This document shows positions 50,726 through 64,000 of a DNA stretch of 64,000 bases, in pieces. The notes under the pieces were generated by a model. It did no database searches. It saw only the letters and a program-made list of their open reading frames with translations, and was not told where the DNA came from. The translations under genes and the position numbers were made by a program. The number at the start of each line of letters is the position of its first letter. Position 1 is the first letter of the stretch. This DNA is from Lanius collurio (Eukaryota > Chordata > Aves > Passeriformes > Laniidae). Location of the stretch: the NCBI GenBank assembly GCA_020086605.1, contig JACBWW010000018.1, positions 10,711,986 through 10,775,985 of the forward strand, written 5' to 3'.

Positions 50726-53700
50726 TATTGTATGCTTTTATTTCCACATCTTTTTTTTTCTATACATTAAACATTAGGATGATTACTCTTCCATTTGACA
50801 AATGCAAAGACTTTTTAATCAGTTCTATACTGCAGTGAAGTTTACTTTATGTATTTAGGTAGGCTTTAGTGATATCTCAGGTCCAAATTCTCCAGATAGG
50901 AAGGAAATCAAAACCCTGACAGCTTCTCTGTATTGTCCTTTTGGGTTTTTTTGGGTGTGGAATTGGGGTGTGGTAGGGTATGTGCCGGTTTTGTTTTTAA
51001 ATAAAGACTGGATCAAAACCTGGATTCAGAAAATGCTTCAAGTTGCTATGCTCAAAATTTCTAAGGGAAGCTTTTGACTTCAGCCAGCATCTAGCAATTA
51101 GGCCTAAGAATTGCTGGGAACTGTGCCTTAATCTGCACAAGCACCCCTTGCAGTGGATGGGATTTAAATCCCTGTGTGCTATCAAGTGCATCATTTTTTT
51201 AGCAAGAGTCAGAATGCATTTGATAATGAGAGAAGGAATTTTTCACTGAATACAAAGCAGTTGATAACATCTTTTCTTATGTCGTTTGAAATGAAAATGG
51301 ATCGGAAGATAAATCCCAAATTGTCTGGGGAACCAGCAGTAAGAAATACACACCCAATCCATAGGAATACTGAGTAGTAAATCACTATTCAGGCATTGTA
51401 AACTTTTAATTCTCTCACTTCAAATCACCACAAAATCGACAGTGTAGGATAAAATCTCTGCTTTACACAGTGAAGTCACAAAAAACTATATAGACTCACA
51501 TCTTCATGTGGACCTAGGCACACAGAGCAGAACTTTTGGTGTCTATATTTACAAGAACTGATTCTCAGCCCTCCCTCACTTTAAGTGCTGAAAAATTTGT
51601 AAATAGAGACATTTCTCTGAAATTTGAATTCTAATTACTGAAATGATCCTCCTGCCTTTCTGTACTCACATAGCAGAGCCTGTTTCATACAAGCTGAATC
51701 TTGCTTGCACTCCTACCTAGTCTGGTTTGCAGCTACCATGGACCCACATGGGTTAGCTGTGCTCCAGCTGAGGCAGCCAGGACTGCTTTTATTTGAAAAT
51801 TTATTCTGAGAGCATTTAATTGATTCTATCTAGTCAAAGCCTCTAGAAACAGTTGTTTATATTTGTATTATTTAAGGCAGCTGATGATTTAATGAACAAA
51901 ATATCCGGCTGGGAAAGAGAAATATCTCCTAACGCCGGTAGCAATCTTCCCCTGACCTAAGTGTGTGATGGTAAATGTGTACCTGGTGGAACAGACCTCA
52001 CAGAGCTGCCACATAAGGATTAACATTAGCCAAATCTCCTCTACATCCTTTTCTACATCAGTGGGGAAACAAAGGCAGTTCAAGAGGCGAAAAGTCTGGC
52101 ATCTCTACCCATTTCTGGCCTCATACTATGAAATCAGGATAACAATACTTCCTTCACCCTATTGCTCATCTGTTTAGTGTGTTTAGCTTGTAAGTATGCA
52201 TCCTTTATTATGTTTGTACAAAATCTAGCACAGCAGAGCTATGATTTTATTTAGAGTTCTAAGAGTGCTGCTGTAAGTTAATTAATAACAATATTGGCTT
52301 CTTTGCTTGTCAGAGGTGTCACTGGAAGAACTCACCTCATCAGTGCAATTGCCTCAGCTTTCCACTGGCTGTCTCACTGTAACTAAACCAGTCTCTAAGC
52401 CTCAGCTTACACCTCAAAAGCTACACATCCTGGGAAGGGTTTTTTGAGTATGTGATTTATAACCCAATTTTCAAAGATGGCCATTAAACAGCATTTGCAA
52501 CAGAAGTCTTGAATATTTTTGCATGAATAAATCTCAAGCTTGTAGCTATCCATCATCAGCATATTGCACTCAGTACAGAATTATTAACTATAAAGACTAG
52601 AAACATGAGCAAAATCCAAAAATAGATTATTTCATGATCTCTAATAAATCATTTTAATTGAAATTAAAAAACCTTCAGGATAAATAATGATTTCTCAGGA
52701 CATTATTCTTGTCCATGTGACAGTAAGTGTGATGTGTATTCCTAACAAACTGATACCTGAAATCTACTTTTGCTTCTAGATTGCTCTATTGCTGCTACAT
52801 GCTGCTTTTTCTGTGGTCTGATCCTGTCAAAAACATCTGCTTTTTTATAGCACCATATTTTATCGACATAAACCAATGAAGAATTATGGCATGAGTATAG
52901 ATCTTCAAAGTTCAGCTCAAGCTGATTTTGTTAATAAAGGAAAACACTTCAGTTTAAGTTTAAAGCGAGAGTAATCACTTGCATCTCATAGCAGAAAAGA
53001 AAAATTAGTTTAATTTCATGCTAAGGAGGGTTAAAAGAAATTATCAGGTAAATGATGCTTCCTAAGTGGTTATGACAGCCATTTGTCATGTAGCTAATAC
53101 TTTCTATACACAACATGCTGAAATGGAACAAAAACTTTGATTTTAAACCTGTCAAATCATGTAAGAGATAACTGTGACATTAGTTTGATTTTTGAACTTG
53201 GAATTTCATAAAACTGGTAAGATAGTATTTTCTTAAAAGCTAAACATTTGTTCTGTGGTCAAAGTCTATGAATCATTTTTGGTGGACATATGGAGAACTA
53301 CTTGATTGCAGAATTGACAGCTAAATTAACACACCTGTATAAATGGTGTCCAAATAAAGATGGGGTGCAATGCATGAAGATAATGGGTAAATGCAAATCA
53401 AAGATAAGGCTGAAGAAAGGACTGTAGTGTTCTATAAGAGATGCACAAGTTATAGTTTCTAGATGTGATCTCAAGAGTAAAAAAGATTGTGAAATTGTGG
53501 GTAAGGTCACTGCAAAAAATTTTACCACTTCCCTATAGCTGTGCAGCTGTGTAAAGAAAATGCTAAAGTTTAAAGGCGAATGATGTCCTGCATTTACATT
53601 ATGAACTTATTTGCAGAACAGCCAGACTGATGAACTGGATCTGTAGATAGTGGTATCAGATTCTCCATTCTGATAGTCCTGTTTTATCCTAATATTGGGG

Positions 53701-56700
53701 CAGGGCCCCTAAAATAGTATGGTCACATTGAAATCACAAGGTACATCTGCATGGCAGAATGCAATGTCAGATGTTTTGCAGTCATGGGAACAAAGCACTC
53801 CAGTGCTGCATCCTGAGATTTACATCCCTACACTGCTTCTGGCACACACAGTACATTATCAATGTCACTGTGCTGTGTGAACATAGCTGTAGTGAGAAAT
53901 CAGGCCTCTTGCTTAAAAATATGAACCTAAGTTGACTAAAATTAACATAATTTAACTTCTGTAGAATTTTTAGGAATCATCATTTGTAGTAGTATCACTG
54001 AACATGAATAGAATTGGAAAAAAACGAGCGTGAAAGTTGGCAGTAACCAAAAGAACATAAACTTCCAGTGACAGTGTCAGAACTGGGATTAATTTTCAGT
54101 ATTGTAGTAGATTCTATGACAGAATAAAAGGCATTATTGTTTATTCTGGCACTCAGACTTGTTACATCAAAGGTTACCAAATCTAGCTGGATGGGGAGTG
54201 CAAGTTGTATATTTATGTCCGCAGACACAGTAATGGCACGGATGAGACTGAATTCCCTGTCAAAGGGGAAAACCAGCAGCTACTGAGTGTGCTGACCCCC
54301 CTCTGCCCCAGTACCATGCTACTCACAGTGAGCTAAGGAGGTTGAGCTCACAGCACACGGCTGCAGGTCAGCTCAGCACGTTTCCATCGCCAGGCTGTGG
54401 CTGCAGGGGGTTCCTGTTTAAAGTGTGATGCTGAAAAATGCAGGGCTTTACAAAACTTTTACATTCTTGTGTGTATATGTACGTGTCTTTAGGGATCCAA
54501 AATCACAGTTTCTTTCTGCCTCTGATACAAAGTGAATGCGTGAGAAATTTGATTGCTCTGCCTTCTCTAGAACTGTTTTCTTGGATTTCATAAGAATGAC
54601 ACAATGAAATATATTCAGTATGTGGTCCACAGACAACTAGTGAAAGCCATCGACCCTTGGCAGCAATGTTAAGCATCATCTTGGGACATCAGCTGGTCAA
54701 CACTATTTTGCCTCTTTTACTTCCCCTACCTTTTTTTATTTTTTTTCTTTTCAGTTTTGGTTGTCCTATTTATATGTGCTTATATCATATGCTGTTCCTG
54801 TACCTTTCATTGCACTGTGGTAGGTGATCCAGCTATCACCTTCTACTTTAGTGTTTATAGCTCTGCTTTGCTGAGTAACAACTCACTTGCATGTTTTATT
54901 TTTCTAATTCTCCCTTAGGGAGAAGAAAATTCTTCCATAAAATGGTATTTTTAGTAGTCCACATACAGATTAAGAAACTTTCTGTTCTAAAGTATGTGGA
55001 AAACTCCACCACATTTCCCTCTTTTTTTTAATATCCTTATTTGGAAAACATGTATCTCAGATGGAATTGTTTTTCTAGGAACATGACAATGTTCAGATCC
55101 CTCTGACAGTTTGGCAAATCTTTGGTCTGTTCCCTGCTCCTCAGTAAGGACTAGTCTGTGAGTTATGTGCTTGTATGTGAGCCATTCCACTCTCTCTACA
55201 CCACAAGAGCAGCTTTTTTTATCCATTTTTATCCTAAAATGCCCCCTCTGATTTTTGAGCAGGCTGAGTTGCAGTGTGTGGGGGGAGATTTCCTCAGGGG
55301 TCTGACTGCCACCAGTTAAGCAATGTCTCTGATGTCATTGACTTCAAAGGGAGGAGAGTTACACTGGCACTGTGTCTTTCCAAAGATAATTTCCCTGATA
55401 TTTTTGCCAGCTCTCAGCATTTCTGAGTTATACTGGGATGTGGTGGTCATTTTAACCTTCCACTAATGATTGCACTGGCATCCCTCATCAGCCTGGGTTT
55501 CATTGACGTTAACTGGAGATGGGCACTTGCTGGCATTGCTGTCCATGACTCAGAGAAAAAAAAAGATTGTTTTATGCAGCTCATTTATGTAAAACATGAG
55601 ATCTATAGAACAAGGTGAGAACTTTAGTGCCTGCTTTTCAAGCATTTACATTCTGCTTATAATCTCCCTCTTGTTGTGAAGTGCAAGAAGAGCAGGAAGT
55701 CCAGAACAGGATTATAAGGAGGCATGGCCACACAGTTAATAAGCACTGCCCCTCACAGTAACACTGCACTTACTGAGCAGGGAGGTGATTACTTGCAGGC
55801 AATCAGTCATAGATTTATGGGCAAAGAATGGGAAAGCTTGAAAGGACTCTAATCCTCCTGAATTTTTATGCTTTATCTTAGCTACAGAGAAAAAAACAAC
55901 CCCAAGCCCTCAGTAAATCTAAAATTTAGGATAACTGCTACCAGACGACTTCTAAAATGAAACACTTATGCTAACAGTAGATAATTTGATATGAAAATGT
56001 TAAAAAAATTATTAAAAACTTGCTTTGTTTAAATTGGAAAAAAACTCAGGCTTAGTTGAGATGGAGACACCTCTGGAGAAAAATGTGATTACAAGGGTCA
56101 CATCACTCAGGTATTCTGCCCCACCAAGGAATACTGTGTTCAAATTAGAGAAACTGAAAAATAATAACACATGAAAAATAATGAGACTTGAATAATTTTA
56201 CAAAACTGCAGAAGTTCAGATATGAGGAGTGTGCATGGTAGTAGCTGAGATATGAGAGACATAATTATCACTTTCTCAGCAAGATGTCACTTTGCAATTT
56301 AGATTTCACCTGAGTTTTATATCTCAGATGAGAACTGGGACTCAGAGAATAAGAGAATCCTTTGATATCATATTACAGTATTGATGCAGCATTGACTTCA
56401 AAGGAAGGAGAGGGTTGGGACACTTTTTTGGTAGTAATGACATTATTTCTTTTGAAAACCAAACCAGTTAATCCCAACAAAGGTGAGCTTTTGAAATACT
56501 GAATCACAGCACAGTGTAGAAAGGTTGTCATGAGGTGACTGTGATGCCTCCCATCCAAAATCTTTATTTGTTTTGGGGCAATAAAAGAAAGGGGGGAGGT
56601 ATGTTTTGATTTCCCCTACTTTATTTAAGTTAATGATCTTGTATTTTCAATAACTCCTACTGAGACTGATCCCAACCTGCATGTCTTAAGGAGCTACTGG

Positions 56701-57084
56701 TGATGGCAGGTGCTTTTTTTGCTTAAGATGTTGCAAATGGAGAGGTTTAGACACACAGATGCATCTGTGTTTGATCTTTTCAATAAGAGACAGTACACAA
56801 AACACAATATTGACCAGCCTCCATGTGCTTTAAGAATTTCATTACCATTACCATGCCTCTCTCTATGCTGTGAGGAAGTCTACAGATCAAATGTTCTGTA
56901 CATGATATAGAAAACAGATTAATAAAAAATCCCTGGAACATTATTAAAAATGCATTTTCAGTTAATGCAAAAAGACAGAAACACCCCATGCATTACAGAA
57001 GATATAAGTTTTTGCACATAGTAAATATCCTAGCTGCTACTTTTGTGAACTCCATGGAGATGAAGAGAGCCTTAAAAAAAAAAA

Positions 57085-57565
57085 AGTTAAGGAATTAGGC
57101 CATTTTGTTGGTGTCTTAATTAGTCTTCTAATAAACTTTGCCAGCTAGGAAAAATGAGAACTGATTTTACAGATCTTTATGAGGAAAAGAAACTGCGTGC
57201 AGATGTATTTTGACAAAATCCTATAGATGAGATTAGTCAATTTCTGGCTCAGAAATAACAGCTCCCTCCAGTGAATTATGTCAATGATTTTATAGCAGTA
57301 AAATGTTTGTTCTCTGAATCACTTTAGGTGTCTGTTCCTTTATTTTCCTTGAGCATAAACAGTACAGCATTGGAAAGAAGCCCAGGCCATGGTAGATGCA
57401 TTATATTATTGCTAATGTGATTAACCCAAAGTAAAACATTAAATCCTCCATGAGGCATTAGTCTAAGTAATGAGATGACCAACTCTAAGTTCCCTGGGCT
57501 CATGGCATGGGGAAAAATATATCATGCACTTCATCTCTTGCATTGACATTTAAAATTTATCATGT
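57085..57565. promoter_or_regulatory. Candidate conserved non-coding element
   Basis: About 480 bases of well-mixed sequence without simple repeats, containing TCTTAATTAG, CTAATGTGATTAACCC and several TTTAT/ATAAA cores. Its texture resembles enhancer-type conserved elements rather than decayed repeats. No open frame of interest and no alignment evidence. Confidence 0.15.
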
Positions 57566-59837
57566 GAAGCTGCTAGTGGGACCAGTTGTGCACAGAGCTG
57601 TTGTAAGGGAAGAGTAATGCTGGTCTAGTTTAGTGCAGGTTACAACCAAAACATGCTGAGTAAATGCTTCTGGCTTTGCTGCTAAGAACTCGTGCCATGA
57701 AAGCTGTCACCCATTTGCCCATTAAGGCTACTGTTTTCACAAGCAGTTTGTAAATCAGCTGCATTGCTTAAGATCATATTTAATTCCTGCTTTGAAATAT
57801 ATTCACCTAAGTTCTGTCTGAAATGCTCAGAACAGCAGGGAATTATAGTAAGGACTTGTATGGATTGATTGACCTGAAGCTGTACAAAGCAGGTTAAAGG
57901 TATATTCTCCTGTATACCATATAAGATATGCTGTACTATTCTTTTAAATCAAAATGGCATTTCTGAATTCTCAACACCATGAAGCACAAGGATGTGCAGA
58001 GCTGAGGTCACTCTGCTCATAGGCAGAGACACCACAGGGCATAAACTGAGCAAGCACTGATAGGACCTTCCTGTATTTCCTTATCGAGGAAAAAGGGCTC
58101 AGGAAAATGGTGGGTACTAAAACAGAAGAGTTTTGCCTAAATTTTCATTGTCTGATGTGTACAGTGCTAATAAGTATTAATGTTTCGTTTAAATGGCAGA
58201 AAAACACCTGTGCACATTTGTGTCACAACACACTTTAAAGCCACTTTAAATGCAGCAGGATAAACAGAAGTGTCTTTTCTGAAGGGAATGTTCCAAAACA
58301 CTGCTTAATGGTAAATTTAACTTTTCATTTCTTTTACATCACTTTGCTTCTCAGCAACACAGAATAAAGTAAATAACTCAAAGACACCCTTTTTATTTAA
58401 TTTTTTGCTATACCATTTAAACCCCCAAACCTCCGTAGATTATATCCACCTGGTATTTGCTATATCAATACATATACAACAATCTTTTTGACAGAGTGAC
58501 TGTAGAAGTGCTGGAAAAGTATGCTTCTCTTTATTAAGTGTTTATGCTGCTCCATATTGTTTTTATGACTTGGGAACAAATTCATTTTTTTTAAGAGAAT
58601 AAGAGCTTAAATGGAATGTAAATGATCCAGAAGCTCATGTCTGGTGCCTTAACATAGGTGAAATACAACTTGTGTACATATATTTCCATTGTATTACATG
58701 GTATTCAGGAGAACTGAGGAAATGTCAGGCACTTGTTTTGCGTTTCAGCATTTTTATTCTGGAAAAGCAAAGGAAAGGTTTCAGATGTCAACGTTGGCTT
58801 TTTCCTTTTGTGTCAGCAACTCAACCGTGGCTGCAAACCTCTTGATTCTGCTAATTCTGTTGATCTCAAGTCAAAAATTTCCTAATTTTATTTTGCTAAT
58901 GAAACAAATTGGCATTTTTGCCTTGTTTGCTGGGGGCTCTCTCATAAACATGTGCTGTTTTGAGATTTTTTTTTTTATACTGCCTGCACCAGTCTTTCCA
59001 TGCTTTTCATGAGTGCCCAGGAGGAGGGTTAATCACCCCTCTGTTGAATAGTACTTATTAATTGGGAAACCCTGGTAAAACATTTTCATTTTAATGAAAT
59101 AAAGTCTATCTTTTCACAAGTGCATTAACACTCTTCAAACTTTCTAGTTTTTGAGGTTTCTTGTTTAAATTTTCTTTTGTCTTCTCTTTAGAGCCATATA
59201 CAGCTTAAGCAAAAAGCCTGAAGCACCTAGTTGAAGTTTAAAATGAACGCAGGGGAAAAGGAGTGCTGGGAGGATGAGATAGGGAGTGTGCTCTAAGTTT
59301 CATAGTTTTATTTAAGCTTCTTTTGCAGCTTTGCAGTGTGTTGGGAGGTGCTTGCTGCATCATGGTTAAGACAGGGACTCCATTGCCATTGCCTTCTTGT
59401 AAAAATAAGAGTAAACTGCTGTGTGTTGCAACATGAGCCAACATCTGAATTCTAGCAGTGATGACAAGGAAAGTAATAGCTTGCATGAGATTAAGAGAGA
59501 CAAAGTGAGAAAGCAGAGTGAGAAATTGCCTTGATCAGGGATTCTGAAAGCATAGTATACTTCTGCCTACAAGCCAAGAAAATAAATGTATGTCATCATG
59601 ACAGCCCGCACCAGCTAAGGATCTATCCCCATTTCTCCACTGCCACGCTGCTTCTCTGGGGCTCCAAGTACTTCTCTGTGGCCAGTGACTTCAGGCACTG
59701 TGATATTTCTGTCGGTGTATTCATAAATATGTCATACTTTGGCATTGGCTTCAGGTTCCTACCTTACTGAGCAGAGCCATTAAACTTCAGAGCTGAAATC
59801 TAATTCCTAAAACAAGTCTAATGCCTAAAACTCCCCA

Positions 59838-59945
59838 CAGAATCACAGAATTATTTAGGTTGGAAAAGACCTTTAAAATTGTTGAGTTCAACTATTAACC
59901 TGGCACTTCCAAGTGCACAAAGCATGTGCCACATCTACATCTGGA
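59838..59945 (-). mobile_element. CR1 LINE stub (about 110 bp, 3' end)
   Basis: The block AGAATCACAGAATTATTTAG followed by GTTGGAAAAGACCTTTAAAA and GAGTTCAACTATTAACCTGG is the 3' tail of an avian CR1 read in reverse complement. The remaining part (CCACATCTACAT near 59930) matches the next conserved block, with a gap of roughly a dozen bases relative to the usual sequence. The element points to the minus strand and is severely 5'-truncated. It belongs to a different CR1 lineage from the copy at 24 kb: the spacer after the shared first 40 bases differs. It has no coding capacity. Confidence 0.87.
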
Positions 59946-62900
59946 AAGGCAAGAGCCTTCTTCCCTTCTTTTGTGAAACAAAGAACAGATTAAACAATTT
60001 TACTTCTTAAAATGTATCATTACTCCTTTCTGGGACATGCAAGTTGAGATATATGTGCTGACATAATTGTAAATGTGTTGATATTTGCCTAATCTAACTT
60101 GGGGAATTTGTCACTTGTTTATAATTCTGATTTTCAATGTAAGTGATAGCAAAGTGGCACACATCCATTATGACTTAGATTTCAAAGCGATGAGACAATA
60201 CAAAGAAATGCTCTGACAGAGAATTCAATGTTTCTGTTCCTGTTCCTAGTATTGCATTGAGCATAAATAAGAAAGTACATTGGCTGCAGACTGTCTTTTG
60301 GAATTAAGCTGAGCAAATAGAATTAAAATTCAAATATATGCATATGTAAGGGGTACTAGATCAGAAAGCATGTGAGCAATCATTCTGCTGTAGATTACTG
60401 GAAGACCTGGGTTCTGAACTTTAGTCTGCAGAAGATGACTGTATTTTAGTTGATAACTGATTTTAAATGGAACAGCAATACTTATTCGGACAGAAGCTGA
60501 CACTTCTGTAGTGAACATATTAGCCACCAGTCTACAGAATAATTTTACCTCTTTTTCTGGTGAAGTAAAATTATTTCTGACTTCTCTATTTTCCTCACCT
60601 TATAATGCATATGCATACACATCAGAATTGGTGAGGTTTGGGCTAGAATTATTCCAGAAAGGTGGAAGAAATTGAGTGAGGCAGAGGAAGCAAACCACCA
60701 AACCCATGTCACTTGTGGATGCAGCAGGCAAGAGGGAGAGCACAGATACTCCTGCTGGGTCTAGATGGGAAAAAGGCTGTCATGGCATTTGTAGGAATCC
60801 TTTGGGGTGGAGATTAGAAAAGCTCATGGACTGATTAAGACTCAGATCAAGATGCAGGCAGACTCCCTGAACCCATGCTGTGATTCCTGACCAGGCTTAG
60901 CGCTCATGAATGAGTAGCAAAGGCAAGTGGGCAGTTCCAAGGTCATCCTATACAGCACCTTTTCCACTTGTAAGATTAGATTAGCAAAGTGTGGTTTCTT
61001 AGGATTCCTGTTTGGGTATTTTAGAAAAACACCACTTATATAAACTTTAGTATAAACATCTTTTCTGTATATTTATTTGAAAAGAAAATATTTTGGATTT
61101 ATAAACCCAGAATTTTATGTATAGTTTCAAGATTCCTTTACATATTGTCATTATAACAAAATGGTGTATCTATTTAGAGAAGTAAAAAATGCAGAAGCAG
61201 AATATACTTTAAAGGGCATTGAAATTAAGTAAATCTTGCTGAAATAAGAGGTAATTTTTTCATTTAAAGCTCATCGATGAACGGGCCACTCTTGGGCTGT
61301 CTCTGATAACTCACTGTACAGAAGTCTCTATTACACTGTAATTATCTGTTTATTAAAAACTAAAAGCCCAGACTGCCATATAGAGCCTCGATTACTTAAC
61401 ATCTGCTTTAATTAACTTTTCACATTCAGCTAATTCTGGAACAATTTGATAGGCTTGTTATCAAGTGTGCCAGACCTGTCCTTCCACTCTACATTTTAAA
61501 AAAACCCACAAAGTTCCGAATTTGCAGAGGAATGCTTCACAAGAACTGCAAGTTTCATGAAAGTTGAGGTCACAGTTCTCTTCTGCCACAGACGTTCCTC
61601 TGCAAACCCAGATGTACCCAGTGATGTTTTTATTGTTTAGGTTCACTATTGTTAGAATATTCATGCCACAGTCCATATGTTGCAAAAGACCTCGAGTCTT
61701 CCCAGTTAGCACCTTTACTCTTGTTGGAACACACAAGGTATGCTTTGGGGTTTTTTCTTCATGTAGAGTTTAAAACCAGAATGAAATGTTTTTGCACTTT
61801 ATGGAATATTTGACAGCAGGAAGGAAAACCACAGGAAAGCTTAAAAAACCTGAGAAAGTTTGAAAATTTTGGGGTTCTTTTTGTACTGAAATGATATTTT
61901 AAGTCATGCTGAAAATTTTCATCCCTTCTAAATGAGCCATTCATTTCATATTTTCTTGCTGAAGAAATTCTAGTATTCTCAGTCAAGTAAAATAGGAGAA
62001 GGCTGAACATGCACACTTTGGAAATTATGCAAACTAACAAATGTGAAAACCATTAATTCCATGCCTTTCTATTTTTCAGTCCAGCTGACAGTATCACACA
62101 GTTCTTAAAATACGAAAGTTCAGTGAGTTTTGAGAGCACTTATTTTGCAGAAAGCAACAGTCTCTGACCAATAATAGAAAGAATTATCTTGATAGAAAGC
62201 AGTATCTTTTTCAATACTTACAGAGCAGAAGTACAAGATTCATCTTAGTAAATGTGATCCTTATTTTTTCTAGAGTCTGGTATGATACCACATATTCATG
62301 TCAAACTTTTAAAGGCTCAAACTATTTTTCTGTGCCTTTTGCTTACCTTCAAATGACACAGTTGTGACATATGCTTGAAATAAGCTGGGTTTCTGCTTAC
62401 ACCAATTTACTTCTGACAGACTGGTTTGAGCTCCAGATTAATTTGGGATATTTTGGTAGAAAGCAATAAATCATCAGTTTCATTCCAAAGTTCCTAATAA
62501 TTAAGATGTTCCCTAGCACTATTTCCAGAAAATTTTGTTTGATTATTTATTTGTAATTTGAAGAACTTCATAATGTTGACAGCTGCATAGCAGCCACCTT
62601 TTGTATGACAAGGAGAAAAGTTTTAATGGGAGAAAAAATTATTGCATTAGATGGAAGAAATTATTTTTTTTAGCATACTCAGACATATCAAAGCAACAAT
62701 ATTTTAAAATAGAATCAACTAAATAGTTTAATACACACAAATCCAGCTGGATGGATTCTATTCCAAACTATAGATTTTTTTATTCTTTACTGGAAATATC
62801 AATAAACCATTTGGGGTTTTTGGCCTCTAGAAACTTCATTTTACCATTTATTGCTAGTAAACTGAAAGGCATCAATCTTTTATTGTTGTGTAATTTTCCT

Positions 62901-64000
62901 TCTTTCCTGTACTAAATATTCTAGCTATAAAAGTGTATCTTTCATATTTTTATTTTTCTGTCTTCAGTAGCTGTGTGGAGCTAGAAATACAAGCCATGCG
63001 AGGTGGGATTTAACTGTCAGCCCTGTTAGGAAACTGTGCTCAAAATTAGGCCCCTCTGGCCAATAAAGACCCACAGAGTTGATAGCTGGAGTCGTGTACA
63101 AGTCATGCACGAGTCACAATTGCAATCCAAAGTCTCCTATTCAACATCTGCCCTGGACTGCCTTCACAGATGCAGTCAGAAAGCTCAAGTCCTCTGTATT
63201 TCAGTCTTTTATTTTATTATCAAGCACAAATGTTTATAAATCTTGCTTAGTGCCATTCAGGCAAAATGCTGTGGTGAATAACTGTGAGAGATCAAATGCA
63301 CACCTTATCTTTGCAGAGAAGTACCTTGCAAATAAATGACAGGCATTTCAGGAGATCACTGAGATTCATTACCTGGATGATTTCTCATTTTCAGATAGAA
63401 ATGAAGGAAATTATCCAATCTCTTCTTTTTATAATAACATCCAATACATTTAATGTCCAATTTTATAGTGCTTCTTGATTTATAGCCTTTCCCAGGCTGA
63501 TCGTGCTCTACCTACTGTTACAAAAGCAGTTATTGTGTTAACCCTTTCACTGTGGGTGTGCCCCAAGAAATGTTTTCTTTGCTCAAAGATAATTTCATAT
63601 GTGATGTTCAACAGCTCTGGGTTTGAAGCAGAATACCTTTCCAATATGACTTCAGTCAGGAGCTCCTGACCATTTGCTATTTCTTGTAGTTCCTATGCAT
63701 GATGTGCTTACATACACATATCCAGAACTGGTTTCAAAGACCACTAACCAAAGAAAAAGTATCACATCTAGCAATACTTTTGTATTAGAAAAAGGTCTTT
63801 GACTTGGTTCTATCCCAGTATTTTAATCTGTACTACTACAGGGGATCAAGGGGAACAAAGTGAAGATCAGAATCTGATCATCTGCTCTCTGTGACCCATG
63901 TCACAAGTAATCAGTACATTACAATACAAATTATTCAAATGCTGAATCACAATGATCTTTAATGTGCTTGGCTAAACTTGAAATTACAGGTAGTTTTTTA
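59946..64000. other. Non-coding sequence
   Basis: Apart from the candidate element at 61.26-61.52 kb I see only AT-rich sequence. The sequence runs out at 64000 without any boundary feature. Confidence 0.55.
61262..61525. promoter_or_regulatory. Candidate conserved non-coding element
   Basis: This segment differs from its surroundings. It lacks low-complexity runs, keeps several CpGs (ATCGATGAACGGGCC, CCTCGATTAC, GTTCCGAA) and has clustered homeodomain-type TAATTA/ATTAA cores (TGTAATTATC, CTTTAATTAACTTT). That composition is common in developmental enhancers of amniotes. There is no direct evidence of conservation here; it is a judgement from texture only. Confidence 0.2.

Larger units (their letters stand above)
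46261..59837. other. Non-coding sequence
   Basis: No gene seen. It holds a 9-bp perfect hairpin at 48788-48810, the A15 run at 48.3 kb, a guanine-run cluster at 50943-50978, and a GC-richer patch at 54270-54415. Two copies of CATTGACTTCAAAGG followed by R-AGGAGAG lie at about 55338 and 56391, which may be traces of an ancient dispersed repeat. Confidence 0.55.

Noticed and set aside
55800..55860. Decayed CR1 3' end (GAATGGGAAAGCTTGAAAGG)
   Set aside because: Only one loosely similar block; the downstream CR1 blocks are absent, so chance cannot be excluded.

Overview
This window looks like non-coding nuclear DNA from a bird. The taxonomic call rests on two pieces of CR1, the dominant avian LINE retrotransposon. 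The longer one (about 23949-24390) has the 3'-end sequence style I associate with songbird CR1 families. The shorter one (about 59838-59945) is a heavily 5'-truncated stub. Both lie in minus orientation. The rest is AT-rich, CpG-poor, and stop-rich in all six frames, with homopolymer and microsatellite tracts. It has none of the compact gene packing of bacteria, phages or organelles.

I find no protein-coding gene or exon that I can defend. The longest open frame is about 160 codons. None of the conceptual proteins resembles a family I recognise, and frames of this length are expected by chance in 64 kb. I also see no tRNA, rRNA, snRNA or CRISPR array. The window could be a large intron, or intergenic sequence in a gene-poor region; the sequence alone does not decide which.

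Layout: 1-17.2 kb is unremarkable single-copy sequence with A/C-rich low-complexity patches (5.9, 8.1, 13.0 kb), a T11-G13 run at 12.0 kb and a long hairpin at 14963-15030. At 17.24-17.30 kb there is an exact 33-bp tandem duplication. The stretch 17.3-24 kb is AT-rich with a 20-bp palindrome at 21.74 kb, then the main CR1 fragment. The stretch 24.4-40.5 kb is mostly featureless, with a moderately GC/CpG-richer patch near 27.4-27.9 kb and T-rich or A-rich tracts at 35.3 and 37.9 kb. From 40.5 to 41.7 kb there are two diverged copies of an unidentified 79-bp repeat flanking a small CpG/CCAAT cluster. The stretch 43.1-46.1 kb has AT palindromes, an E-box-centred dyad and purine tracts. The stretch 46-64 kb is again mostly plain, with a CR1 stub at 59.84 kb and two segments (57.1-57.6 and 61.26-61.52 kb) that look like candidate conserved non-coding elements.

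No multi-gene system is visible. The most worthwhile leads are the 31-bp-stem hairpin at 15 kb, which has pre-miRNA-like size or could be a fresh inverted duplication, the unidentified 79-bp repeat pair, and the exact 33-bp tandem duplication.
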